Shown here one piece after another: positions 35,126-45,211 of a stretch of DNA of 64,000 nt (position 1 is its first letter; every line of letters begins with the position of its first letter). A model generated the notes under the pieces. The model was not told the origin of the DNA. It did not search any database and worked only from the letters and a program-made list of their open reading frames with translations. The stretch comes from Prostheceraeus crozeri (taxonomy: Eukaryota > Platyhelminthes > Polycladida > Euryleptidae): NCBI GenBank assembly GCA_907163375.1, contig CAJQUW010001831.1:36318-100317 (forward strand). Direction: 5' to 3'. The translations under genes were made by a program, and so were the position numbers.

Positions 35126-37489
35126 GCAACTCTACTAAATGTTCGTGGTCTCATTTCAATATGAAAGCCAGTTATACAAGTGCATGCGATCATTGTAGAC
35201 TTAAGTTCGTGTCTTACTGTTGCTCGTTAGTCGTTCTATTGCAATCTTCACACATACAGAGAATTATCTAATGCAGATCAATTTCAAATGTGTGATATCG
35301 ATTTCATAACTCTGTTGTCATCTATTGATGTTACATGCAGGTTCTTTGATGGTTCTGAATTGCCTTCATGTAATAGTGCAACAATATGCGTTACTTCATA
35401 GCAATTGGTTGAGTATTTTGACGATTATCTATCGTCTAATGTTGAATACACAATTTTTAATGAAATATGACAAATAGCTTGTTTCACTTACAATATTTTA
35501 CATATGTTTTGAACCTAACATTCCTTCCGTTTCTGTTTGGCTTGCATGTAATTTCGCCATCGCATTTTTCATGTACTATTGATTACAATTGATGTATATG
35601 ATCTTGTACATTTCTGTTTCTGCAGAGAATATGTCAAAAAAGTAAATAAATTATAAGAAAAATGAGGCTATAATATTAAAACTGTGTAAATGAAAATTAT
35701 GATAAAAAATGCAATATAAATATAATATCGTCAAAGTTATATTTATTCACATCATAATTAATCCTTATCCATACAATCCAAACAGCATGCTGCTTAAGGA
35801 AACTTGTGATGTGTTTTTTATTTCTGTATTGTCTAGTTTGTACATCACATAGCAGGCAAATCGAGCTCTACAAAATCGAAGTAATATAACCTGCTTTTCT
35901 GCTGTGTGGAGATTACTATCAAGAAAAAAAGAAACGATGTATAATCATTCAAAACAAAGAAACCTTAATTACATAATCAGCTTTTCTTCATGTCTGTTTG
36001 TTTAATCTTTTTCATCGTACCGAAGAAAGAGGAGTACATTTAGCTTGAGCGACTCGGTTGATGTGAGGCATCAGCTTTCCGCTTAAAAGGGTGAACAGTG
36101 CTTCAGTCATTTTCGAGACTATGCAAAAGTGCGACTTACATTGTAGGCAAAACAAATTCATCGGTTATTCTCTCTCTCTCTCTACGACAGATCTGTGGAA
36201 CAGTAAAGTTACATCTGTCGGCGTTTTGTAGTGAGCTATGATTAGCAGACAGCACCTTCCACGAATTGTTTATGGTCACATACTCACACAAATCTTGCGC
36301 CAATTGGTTTCAAAAGATGTTGGGATGGATTTCAATTGCCGATCTTGCTCGCACAATGTAAAATGGGTCGGCTTTTGAGGCCTGTCCAGTGTCCATGTCA
36401 CCATAGTGCGATGAAACTTGCTAGTAGGCCCTATATTGTTCAAATTCTGAATTATTTTTCTATATCCATTCAAAACGCGCTCATAGATGCGAATATTTCA
36501 TCAATTTGATCAAAGAGATTTCTGGTATAGGGGTTACTTGTCGGAGCAAATTGTATCATTTTTAGAAATCTGAGTTCTTATGTCCCTTCGAGTGTATGAG
36601 AGCCATCAGGCGTTCAGTTTTGAACCCAACACCCTGTACACCAATGCAGTCAATTAATCAAGCATGCTCCGCCATCATCCATTAACTATTTTCTTTACTC
36701 TCTTATCAGCCGATGCATTTGACCTTACATTTCGGCGGAACTTCGAAATCCTAAGAAGGGAAATAATCTTGATTTTCGAAGATCTACCTGTGTTCGCGTA
36801 CTACTAAGGAATCCAATCATAGTGATCTGTGTTCGCACGAAATGTTCCAGGAAATATCATTCAACTCAAAAATTGTCGGAATTGTGATGCTTTCCTTTCG
36901 TTCTATAGCTCATATCCTGGATGAGGAGAAGTTGGAATGTCTTCGGAATTATTGTCAATTATATCGACGGCTTTGATGTCAGACGTTTTATTTCAAATAC
37001 AGATTTTCGTCTTCTGTAGACGATTTAGTCGCATCGTTGATGATATCGATGTTATGGATGCAGCTCGAATATCATAGGGTAAGCCGGATTAAATTCCAGC
37101 GTCATTGATGAAGATTTACACCTACACGACTGCTTCAACGACACCGCAAGCAACTTCTCAAATGTCAAGATTCAATCTCGAGACTTTGTCTTACTCTCAA
37201 GAGACTTGTCTTGTTAAAGTGCAGCGTCAAATCCAAGAATATTTGATTGAATTTATTCATCCTCGAGAAATGATCTCTCTACAATTTTCTCTAATACATA
37301 ATTGAATTTTTGAATGTTTGGAGAATTGTATTTTGTGTGTTAATATAACAGTGACTGGAAAATTGTCGGAGAATTTATGGAAACTGCTTGAAATACATAT
37401 ATAATATAAGGCCGGTGCGCTAAGCAAACGGAAAAGTCGATGTAAGGACAAACGATGACATTAGTGATGCACTTCTATAATTCCTATGA
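35126..37489. other. No supportable gene
   Basis: AT-rich unique-looking DNA with a short (TC)n run at 36171-36183. Frames of at most 66 codons (for example 37105-37305) have no recognised motif. Confidence 0.45.
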
Positions 37490-37676
37490 AGCTTTTACGT
37501 CACTACTCCCTATACTTGGGGCTTGGACGGTGCTGACATAGTCAGACTTATGGAGCGTTGTAGCACTTTTAGTCCGGATACCCTTCCTGCCGACTTCCAA
37601 TGACACCTTCGGGGATCGACCTCTGGACCAAAAGATCGCTAGGCCAAGCACTTAACCACTGTGCCACGGAGACCAC
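37490..37676 (-). repeat. tRNA-derived SINE, near complete
   Basis: Minus strand: GGTCTCCGTGGCACAGTGG and TTAAGTGCTTGGCC form a tRNA-like 5' half with an A box. The B-box-like GGTCGATCCCC follows, then the body (GGAAGTCGGCAGGAAGGGTA, GTCAGCACCGTCCAAGCCCC). A second, more diverged member with the same CTCCGTGG...GTGGTTA head lies on the plus strand at 54409-54520. Confidence 0.78.
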
Positions 37677-38029
37677 GCACCGGAATTCCTAGAAATATAC
37701 AAATTATAAATTGATATCATGCTCGAGAAAGGCTTGTCGTGAACCCTGCTTAAGCGAGGCACGATTTTTTTGGAAAAGACAGCTGTATATGAACAATTAA
37801 AAGTTTTCAGGATACATTATGTCGTCGTATGATTCAGAGAAAATGATGAGAGGAGAGTTCCTGACCTTAAGCTGAGAATAAAGAGTGCATGGAGTTGAAA
37901 TTCGAGTGTTTGACACAGAACATGTCATAGTAACACGCTATGACTGCGATTACCCATGTCATGGAACAGTGTTCCGCAAACTAAGTTTTTCCGGGAACAA
38001 TGATGTGCGGCCGGTCGACTCGATCCAAA
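37677..38029. other. No supportable gene
   Basis: Short unique-looking stretch between a SINE and the hAT pseudogene. Confidence 0.4.
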
Positions 38030-38600
38030 AATTAGGGTTTTGCGGCCGGAAGATCTGATTTATGAGTTATTGTCCTCATTTCAATCAGAAGTGGGAATCA
38101 AGAGGTCTGAATTGATTCATCGATCGCATCGAATCATTGAAATCCGAATTCAAAACGGCTCAATGAATTTTGATCCCAGAAATCATTCTTTACTCCTCTG
38201 GCTGATCCATGGCTGGTTCAACCAGATGAATTGATTGCAAATGCACCATTTGTATCTACGGAAGCTGTTCCACAATGTCGATTGGAGCTGATTGAATTGC
38301 GATCAAATGACGTATTAAAACGACAGCACGGCAGTTTGGTGTCAATTCGTCAATTCTGGAAAAAGTTCACAAAAATCTACGCAATATCAGCACGATTGTC
38401 AGTTCCATGCTTGGATCCACATCTGCATACGAACAAACATTTTCGTCGCTTAATGATGTAAAAAATAAACACAAATCGACTTTCATGCGAGCACACTTCG
38501 GATTTAATCAAATCTGTGGTAACAAAATCCGAACCTAATTTCATTAAACTTTGTTCTGAAATCCGATTACATCCACCACGTTGATATTCTTTCTTTCTGT
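38030..38600 (+). pseudogene. hAT/ZBED-type transposase-derived pseudogene, C-terminal part
   Basis: Pieces in different frames follow the order of ZBED/GTF2IRD2-like hAT proteins: 'DRIESLKSEFKTAQ' (about 38110-38170), 'APFVSTEAVPQCRLELIELR' with 'SNDVLKRQHGSLVSIRQFWK' (38236-38355), and, after a frameshift, 'SSMLGSTSAYEQTFSSLNDV' with 'KNKHKSTFMRAHFG' (about 38395-38510). The last piece is the hAT dimerisation signature (FGS-T-x-CEQ-x-FS-x-MN-x-K-x-K-x-R). Multiple frameshifts and stops show it is dead. It belongs to a different hAT lineage from the coiled-coil-tailed copies at 28.4 and 40.6 kb. Confidence 0.8.
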
Positions 38601-38981
38601 AATCAATTATAATTCGTTCGTTCAGAGTTTCTTCTGTCTAATGAATAATCTAGTAAGATCTTTTAGTTTGTTTAAAATCTAATAAATGATAAAATCTATA
38701 GTTCTGGTAACCAATAATTGAATGATGCAAATAAAATAGTAGTATATAGAAGATGGAATTCTAAAATGCGGCCGGAACGAAAAGTATTTACCTGAATTTA
38801 CCTGAATGGTACCAATGACAGAGATCATATTTACAAGTCATCAATACAGTAGTCACCTTTACTGTAAAAAAATCGTGCAAAAATAAGCCTTTAAAATTCA
38901 GATTGATTAGATTGGTCTGATGCTGTCCTCGAGGTCATTAACAATTGCATCTCCTCCTTGTATGCTAATTTTCCATCCCAG

Positions 38982-39093
38982 CATTCCAACGAAGTCCTGA
39001 AATCCAAGGAATACAAAGAATTTATTTCTGATCTTCGAGAAGTGTATGGAATTACTATGGCGGACACGGTTGCTAATCATTTTGTCATCGTGG
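38982..39093 (+). CDS. Candidate internal exon of an unidentified gene on the plus strand
   Basis: TATGCTAATTTTCCATCCCAG precedes a 112-bp open segment that ends G|GTAAGA. It encodes 'HSNEVLKSKEYKEFISDLRE' then 'VYGITMADTVANHFVIV' and a split Gly codon (phase 0 in, phase 1 out). The composition is protein-like (amphipathic helix then hydrophobic strand), but I do not recognise it and it is not a Ku70 segment. It could be an exon of a nested gene, a cryptic exon or a transposon piece. Confidence 0.3.
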
Positions 39094-39120
39094 GTAAGAA
39101 ATTCTACCCATTTGAACGAG

Positions 39121-39364
39121 CTAGGCTTGAACCTTGATAGATTCTGTGTCGTTGCTAATATCTAACTTTCTCACTATCTCCGTGGTTCCATCATTGCCGA
39201 GCATTACACCACCATCAAGGATTGTTTTGATATCACGTCTAAGGATAAGTTTACGGGCTTCAATCCTTGCAAAATACATACTGTCTGCTGGTATCTTAGT
39301 TTTATCGTGGAGAGGAACTAAAGTGACTGCATCCAAACAAATGAATTTACCAAATATATTGTGA
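39121..39364 (-). other. Unrecognised 71-codon minus-strand open frame
   Basis: Encodes 'DAVTLVPLHDKTKIPADSMY', 'FARIEARKLILRRDIKTILD' and 'VRKLDISNDTESIKVQA'. The composition looks like real protein and the frame stays open upstream of the Met to about 39364. No known domain, no clear splice acceptor. Possibly a decayed transposon gene. Confidence 0.25.
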
Positions 39365-40254
39365 GGCAGGACAACCCGTCAAATTTATTACTTATTCGCT
39401 ATTTGTAGCATAAACCTGATAGTAGTACTTATATAGCTATTATGAGTAGTGTTTAAAGTATGTTGCTATTATTTGTACGGATATTACATAGATGCATTCG
39501 TGGGTGAATGAACATGTCAATCATTCAAATCACGACTTCATATACAGCATTATACCAACGGTTTTTAGTGATTGAAATGATGAAAATGCTCAATTATGTA
39601 AGAAATTGATAACAATTATCGATTTTCAAAAAGTGCATTTTCAAAGTTCAAATTTATGAGGCTCCCATGAGCCATATTTTACAAAATTTGGGTCGCACAT
39701 CAGCAATACATAGAAACTTAAAGTCTTGAATAATCAGAGTCGTAGCTATTGTAGCTTTGGTGCAATATCATAAAATCGAGTTATTGAGACTAGAATGGAC
39801 ATCAGCTGTTTGTTGATGGTAATTTCAGCTGCTCGTCTATGCACCGATTGCTAGATCACCAGAGAATCAAATTACTGAAACATGCAAGTTATTTTATCGA
39901 AATATTTTTATAAATGAAGAGAAGTGAAGATAACTGTGGATATTTACGAAGTGCACTGGTTCTCTGCCGGTATTCTCCTATCTTCAACCAATGGACGTCG
40001 CCATTGTTTCATGACAACGAAGTCCACGACGTTTTATTGCTTCCAATATCCATATCCGTTTTATACTTCATTATCACAGAGTGTCGGACGTCTATGGTTA
40101 AATGTATCGAGCTGTCGTCGTGAGGAAATACCAAGTGATTAGAAAGTGCTCATCGTGTATTTTTTTGAAAAACCCCATTTTGCCTGAAAAGTGGTAGGGG
40201 GAGGGGAAATGTCAAACACATAAAAATAACAGTTCATTATCAAAACCGCAGTCA
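39365..40254. other. No supportable gene
   Basis: AT-rich sequence; frames up to 72 codons without recognised motif. Confidence 0.4.
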
Positions 40255-40508
40255 GTAGTCAATTCATGTTCTCCCTTACACTTTTTGGCGCATCCTTGAC
40301 AATCTGCCGCCATTTCAATCTGTCCTCCGCCTTCTCCTTCCAAGTTCTCCAATCTTTCTCTGTGCTTTCCAGGTCTGTCCTGATGCAGTCCTTCCAGCGA
40401 ATCCTTGGTCGTCCCCTTCTTGTCATTGTGTCATCCACCTCTCCCACTTGTTCCACTACCCTTTCGTCTCCCATCCTTGCCACATGCCCTACCCACCTCA
40501 GCTCCTTT

Positions 40509-40514
40509 CCACCT
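40509..40514. repeat. Left target duplication CCACCT of the nested element
   Basis: CCACCT abuts the left terminal repeat and again the right one at 42033-42038. Six bases match; an original 8-bp hAT duplication cannot be excluded. Confidence 0.65.
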
Positions 40515-42032
40515 CAGGGTTGCCACAAACCGGGGAAAAACCGGGAATTTAGAAAAATAAATTCCCGGTCTTGAAAACCGGGAAAATACTTTCAAACCGG
40601 GATTTTTTATATCGTTATTCAAGTACTATTGTGGAATACTGTACGAATAGTCTTGACATTGTCGCATGGTCAAGCAAGTGTAGAGCGCGGATTTTCAATC
40701 AACAAGGAAGCATCCCTGGTTAATTTGGGCCAACATAACCTCATTGCCAAGCGAGTGATCAAAGACTATTTACAACATATAGGTGTGGAAAATATTGTTG
40801 TTTCAGAATCTTTACTGAAATCCGCCAAACAGGCAAGACAGAAATATGAAATTCATTTGAAAGAAAATCAATCCGAAGAAAAGTCAAAGGCAAATAATGG
40901 TAAAAAGGCGGCCATCCAGAGTCAACTAATTCTCCTGAAACAGAGGAAGAAAGCGATCGAACGAGAGGTCGAAATAATGGACAGTGATGCTGCCATGTTT
41001 TACGATCGAGCTGAAAAAGAACATGATTTTGCACGCTTGTCTGAAGCAAATGCTTTGTCCAGATCAGCAAAAGACAAGCGTTTGCAGCTTAGCATCTTAG
41101 ACAAAGAACAGTCAAATCTTTCAGAAGAGCTCACCAGATGTTCGTAGTGAAATTTTGTTGAATTTATTGTCTCTACTGGGAAAACGGAAATAACACATGA
41201 TGAAGCATGAACGTAATATATGCATCAGAAATATTCAAAATATCTTGAGTGCACCAAATGCATTACCTTTGCCCATCATCGGAAGTGATAGGTTGTACTA
41301 TGAAGTGGCTTCCGCTTCCTGGTTTTATCATATTGAAATATATGTAATTATAATTTTGGTCAAAGTACAATCAGGCAATAATACTCAATCGACTGAATAG
41401 ATTAATTGACTCGTTTGATTTGATTTGCGTTGCCTGATACTTTCTATTTTCCCTCTATTTGCATACCAGCAATACATTCAAAAGGACTTGTAAAAAGAGC
41501 TATCTCAATTCTCTCCCTTAGATCAACAAAGACAAATGATAGAAGAAAAATGTCTCGTTATTCCGTTTTGCCATCCGTTTGTTAAACGTTTGTTTTATAT
41601 TACTATGATCTATCAGAACTTGCATTTACAGTTTTAGATTGATTACCATACCGGTATTTCTTCTTGTTTATGATCATATTGAGATATTGTTTTTATTCGT
41701 GAGATTATTCAGATGATATATTTGAATATAGAAACCTTGTAATTTTGTTTATTTTCTTGTGTAATTTTTATAGTGTTATCATGTATTCTACTCAAATTTA
41801 TGGCGTTTTACTACCTTTCAATATATGCATTCATGACCTAAAAATGTTTCCTTTTTTATTGGAGAATGGGAAATACAGGGTTAAAGCTACTTAGAATCTT
41901 AGTTATGAGGCTATTTTTAACATCAGATAAGTCCAAGCTACATTGAAATTATTCATAAGAGTATCAAGGAATTTCATTGCAAAACCGGGAAAAGACCGGG
42001 AAATTCATCTGAGAACATTTGTGGCAACCCTG
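40515..42032 (+). mobile_element. TIR-bounded DNA element (hAT-related) inserted in LINE C
   Basis: The element starts CAGGGTTGCCACAAA and ends with its perfect 15-bp inverse TTTGTGGCAACCCTG. Subterminal ACCGGGAAA-type motifs follow at both ends (AAACCGGGGAAAAACCGGG at left; AAAACCGGGAAAAGACCGGG at right). It is 1518 bp long and interrupts a LINE reading frame, with CCACCT on both flanks. It carries one open frame (40629-41147) whose start resembles the hAT dimerisation domain. Upstream transposase domains are absent, so this is a deletion derivative. Confidence 0.88.
40629..41147 (+). CDS. hAT dimerisation-like protein end with long coiled coil, inside the nested element
   Basis: A 172-codon open frame. 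Residues 1-50 ('RIVLTLSHGQASVERGFSIN', then 'KEASLVNLGQHNLIAKRVIK') match the C-terminal dimerisation segment of hAT transposases (S-x-A-x-VER-x-FS-x-NK). Residues 60-172 are almost entirely predicted helix, rich in K, E, Q and S ('SLLKSAKQARQKYEIHLKEN', 'LLKQRKKAIEREVEIMDSDA', 'RLQLSILDKEQSNLSEELTR'), with leucine spacing suggesting a coiled coil. The frame starts only about 115 bp inside the left terminus, so it is the 3' end of a longer transposase gene whose catalytic RNase-H-like domain has been deleted; the Met used here need not be a real start. The frame is intact, in contrast to the similar remnant at 28.4-29.5 kb. I cannot say whether it is translated. Confidence 0.7.
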   Translation: MWNTVRIVLTLSHGQASVERGFSINKEASLVNLGQHNLIAKRVIKDYLQHIGVENIVVSESLLKSAKQARQKYEIHLKENQSEEKSKANNGKKAAIQSQLILLKQRKKAIEREVEIMDSDAAMFYDRAEKEHDFARLSEANALSRSAKDKRLQLSILDKEQSNLSEELTRCS

Positions 42033-42038
42033 CCACCT
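42033..42038. repeat. Right target duplication CCACCT of the nested element
   Basis: Partner of 40509-40514. Confidence 0.65.
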
Positions 42039-42700
42039 CCTTTTGTGTCACCGGTTTCTTCAATCCAACTTCTTCCCTCAGTTCCCCCATTCTCGTTTCT
42101 CCACCAACCTTACACCAATGACGCGCCTTATCCAGTTACCGGTATTTTCACACACTTGTAGCATTTTCTGCTGCTGCTCCGTTAGTCCCATCGTTTCTAG
42201 TCCGTAGAAACCGTTGACACAGGTTTCCAAAACCTTTCCTCGTATCCTCTGACCATTTTTTCTGTCCGCCAGCACTCCTGCCTCTTTCCTATATGCCCCA
42301 GTTCCGGCCTGTATCCTTCTTCTTGCTTCTGCATCGCTCCGACCATCTTCAGAGACCATTCCATCAAGGTACACAAGCTTATCTACCTGCTTCCACCTCT
42401 CTCACACTCACAGCCAAGTCTCTCCACTCCCTGCCTATCCACAACACTTTCGTCTTCGCCAAGCTCATTCTCAGACCATGAGACGTAAAATTTCTCTCCC
42501 AGTCTTTCAGCCTCTCTTCTAGCTACTACCGCTAGGTCATCCGCGTACAACAATTTCTTCATGGTTTCCTTTTCACTGCTTTTCTTGCTAAATAGCTCTA
42601 TTACCATTATGAATAGAAATGGGCTCGAATCACTACCCCGTCTTAGGCACATGTGCACTTCAAAATCATCACTGCGCTTCGCTTGTAATAATGTATTAAA

Positions 42701-43126
42701 ATTCATGCTTACAAGTATTATTTGCTTCTAAAAGATTGGCAATGAGTATCAGGTTAAATCCTTTCTAATTTCATTCAGGTGCTTGATACGTAAAACTCAG
42801 AAATTTCTGATATAAAATCGACAGCGCATGTGAACTGAGTGGATTATTGCGGTAGAGGTAAGAAGGTTCAATGATTTACTTCAGGTCGTGTTTGCGAACA
42901 AGAAGAGAATCAACAGTGAACGTGATGTTGTCTCTGTCTCTTCTTTATCTCTGTTTTACAACAAAGTTTCACTCAACATTAATTGCTGTTTGATGGCTAT
43001 CACGTGTCCTACTCAATCGGCAATTCTTGCATTCAAAGGTCAAGCTGTTTTCCAGTCAGTTTGTGAGATGATGTTTATTTAATGAGTATATCATGACCAT
43101 AGAGTCGCGTGCAGCATGCCCACAGC
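42701..43126. other. No supportable gene
   Basis: AT-rich stretch between LINE C and the MITE; nothing recognised. Confidence 0.4.
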
Positions 43127-43382
43127 CATAGAAATTGACAACAATGAAACCTCTAGAATGGAAATTAAGCTTCATGCAATACACAATAGTGGCACATAAA
43201 TCGCACGCATTTTCACTTAGATACACTTGTCAACGGCTGTATCATTGGGTTAGAATCAGTCACATGCGTAATTCTAAGCTTTTCATTGGTGATTCATGCC
43301 CCAACTTAGTTCCCCCGGCTGTGCCGCGACCTTGAGTCAATTTCCATTCTAGTCAACTTCAGATAAACAGTTTATTTCTATG
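43127..43382 (+). mobile_element. MITE family M1, copy 1
   Basis: Starts CATAGAAATTGAC and CTAGAATGGAAATTAAGC and ends, read inversely, CATAGAAATAAAC and CTAGAATGGAAATTGAC, so the terminal inverted repeats are imperfect. The interior (for example TGGGTTAGAATCAGTCACAT, ATGCCCCAACTTAGTTCCCC) is about 85-90% identical by eye to 55966-56223. No coding capacity. The flanks here show no clean 8-bp duplication, unlike copy 2. Confidence 0.8.
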
Positions 43383-44013
43383 ACCATAGATGTCGTGGCA
43401 TCGATACATGTTGGTGAAGTTGACGTTAGATTGTCTCTTGTAGTGCAATTTGCGTGTCCATCTGGTCCTGAAGGACTTTGACTTTCACGCATTCACATGT
43501 AAACGAAGTCACGGCGATGTTATGCCACGCGAAATGTTATTCAGCGCTTGCGTTGAAAGGCACTGTTGCTAAATCCTCAGTTAGAAAAAGGATCAAGTTT
43601 TCAAGATTGATCTCGTCCCACGCCAACATCTTAATCCCAGATTGGTCATTTGGTTAGACTTGCTGCGTTCACTCCGCTCACTTCACAAGTAATTGCTGGA
43701 GCGAGCACTGCATTGGAGCGTTGTCTGGTGGATGCCGTGGTTCGCAGACATCAGGAGAAGGATAAGCTTACTGAGGTGGGTTGTAGGTTGGTGCCTATGG
43801 ATGGCTCATTACAACATACGGCTGATGGCCGGGGGGCGACAGCAAGCCTTGTAGTTGCACAAATGTGACAAACAAAGAGCAAGACTCGCGAAGTCAGTAG
43901 CACGATCTCAGCTGGCTCACTCACTTACCGGACAGTTTTTTCATCAAACATTTTATCTTGTCGTCAGTGACTTTACTCAGAAGCGTTTAAAAATTGTCTT
44001 TATGACCTTTTTT
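43383..44013. other. No supportable gene
   Basis: Unique-looking sequence; nothing recognised. Confidence 0.4.
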
Positions 44014-44232
44014 GCATTTGTGAAGGACGGGGTGGAGTTGGCGTCTTAGTGACTGGTCTGCTGCCGGTTGGAGGGGAAACCTGACCCGGCAGGCTAGCCG
44101 GTTGCATTTGTGAAGGACGGGGTGGAGTTGGCGTCTTAGTGACTGGTCTGCTGCCGTTTGGAGGAGAAACCTGACCCGGCAGGCTAGCCGGCTGCATTTG
44201 TGGAGGGCCGGGGTAGAGCTGGCAACTACAAT
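44014..44232. repeat. 90-bp tandem repeat, about 2.4 copies
   Basis: GCATTTGTGAAGGACGGGG starts units at 44014 and 44104, and a diverged third partial unit starts at 44194. The period (90) is a multiple of three, and two minus-strand frames stay open through it; one reads 'SQMQPASLPGQVSPPTGSRP' per unit. This could be a proline-rich coding repeat, but there are no start, splice or homology clues. Confidence 0.85.
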
Positions 44233-45039
44233 GTATAACTCCATCATCAGGTGAGAAGAATACATAACTGAGACAGACTGCATATGACCGGTAATTGCTA
44301 ATGTTCATTTGACGAGTGGTTCCAACTAAGGATTTCGGTTCTGTTTACTGTTCTATTGCGAGATCACATCTCTAGAAATATTTCGAGTAGTGATTTTTAC
44401 TGTCCTGTGGGATACTTAGTATCCGGACAGTGATCATAAACTGCATTGACAATTGGACAGTTACTGTCGACGTAGCTACCGGATACAAATAACATATCGT
44501 TTTTAGATTGTAAATCAATCATTTCTGTCATTGAAACCATGATAGATTTCATCATTAAATAGAAATGGAGGAAATCCCGCGACAAGTAAATCATAACTCG
44601 AGTCAAAGCTATCTCCGCCTCTTCGGTGTCTGTATGTTGACAAGGGCTTATCTGAATTTGCACTCACATGACAATACTCTGTGCTGTCGCTCGAACTTTC
44701 TGTCAATGAACGTGTGGTCAAGAAGAGACAATTGGCGCATTTCCTTCATAGATGTTAGATGATCATTCACTTTTATCTTTCCGCAAGCTGATTATTTTTC
44801 CTTTTCTGTTATGCAGGATAAATGTTTTCATCGGTATTCATCCACACCTTGATTGATTGTATCAGGAAATTCTCATACGATGATGAAAATCATCCCAGTA
44901 GCCATTTGTAATAGAATATAATGCTTACTAATTTAAATTATTAATTGAAGTAGTCCTAACGAAGACTGATGGCGTTTTCCAATCCGCAAGTGTACAGATG
45001 CAATGCTACTGTAACCATTCCAGTACGAAAATTTTTTGG
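44233..45039. other. No supportable gene
   Basis: AT-rich sequence; overlapping short frames only. Confidence 0.4.
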
Positions 45040-45211
45040 AAAACATTAATGAAAAATATAATGAAAAATACAATGAAACAGTATAATGAAACCACTAATG
45101 AAACATTAATGTTTTGTCTACGGAAATTCAGCCATTTCATTAGTATTTCCATTAGTATTTCATGTAATGTTTCATTAGTATTTCATTAGTATTTACATTA
45201 CATGGAGCATA
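45040..45211. repeat. AATGAAAC/GTTTCATT-rich palindromic flank of the 45-kb array
   Basis: The left half is rich in AATGAAA units and the right half in TTTCATTAGTATTTC units. The words are reverse complements of each other, so the segment can fold back. It leads directly into the 23-bp array. Confidence 0.65.

Larger units (their letters stand above)
40255..42700 (-). mobile_element. LINE C (non-LTR RT), split by a nested DNA element
   Basis: Minus-strand RT pieces in order: 'LRRGSDSSPFLFIMVIELFS' and 'KKLLYADDLAVVARREAERL' (42680-42500), where YADD is the catalytic box; 'YLDGMVSEDGRSDAEARRRI', 'NGFYGLETMGLTEQQQKML' and 'WIRRVIGVRLVEKREW' (42374-42078); then, after an interruption, 'KELRWVGHVARMGDERVVEQ' and 'RRGRPRIRWKDCIRTDLEST' ending 'RENMN' (40520-40259). 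Frameshifts separate the pieces. The break between 'REWGN...' and 'LRWVGHV' is filled exactly by the TIR-bounded insertion at 40515-42032. The LINE is therefore older than that insertion. N-terminal endonuclease and early RT domains are missing, so it is 5'-truncated. Confidence 0.9.

Noticed and set aside
28020-37676. tRNA genes at the B-box sequences
   Set aside because: Acceptor stems do not close and the sequences are interspersed copies; they are SINEs.
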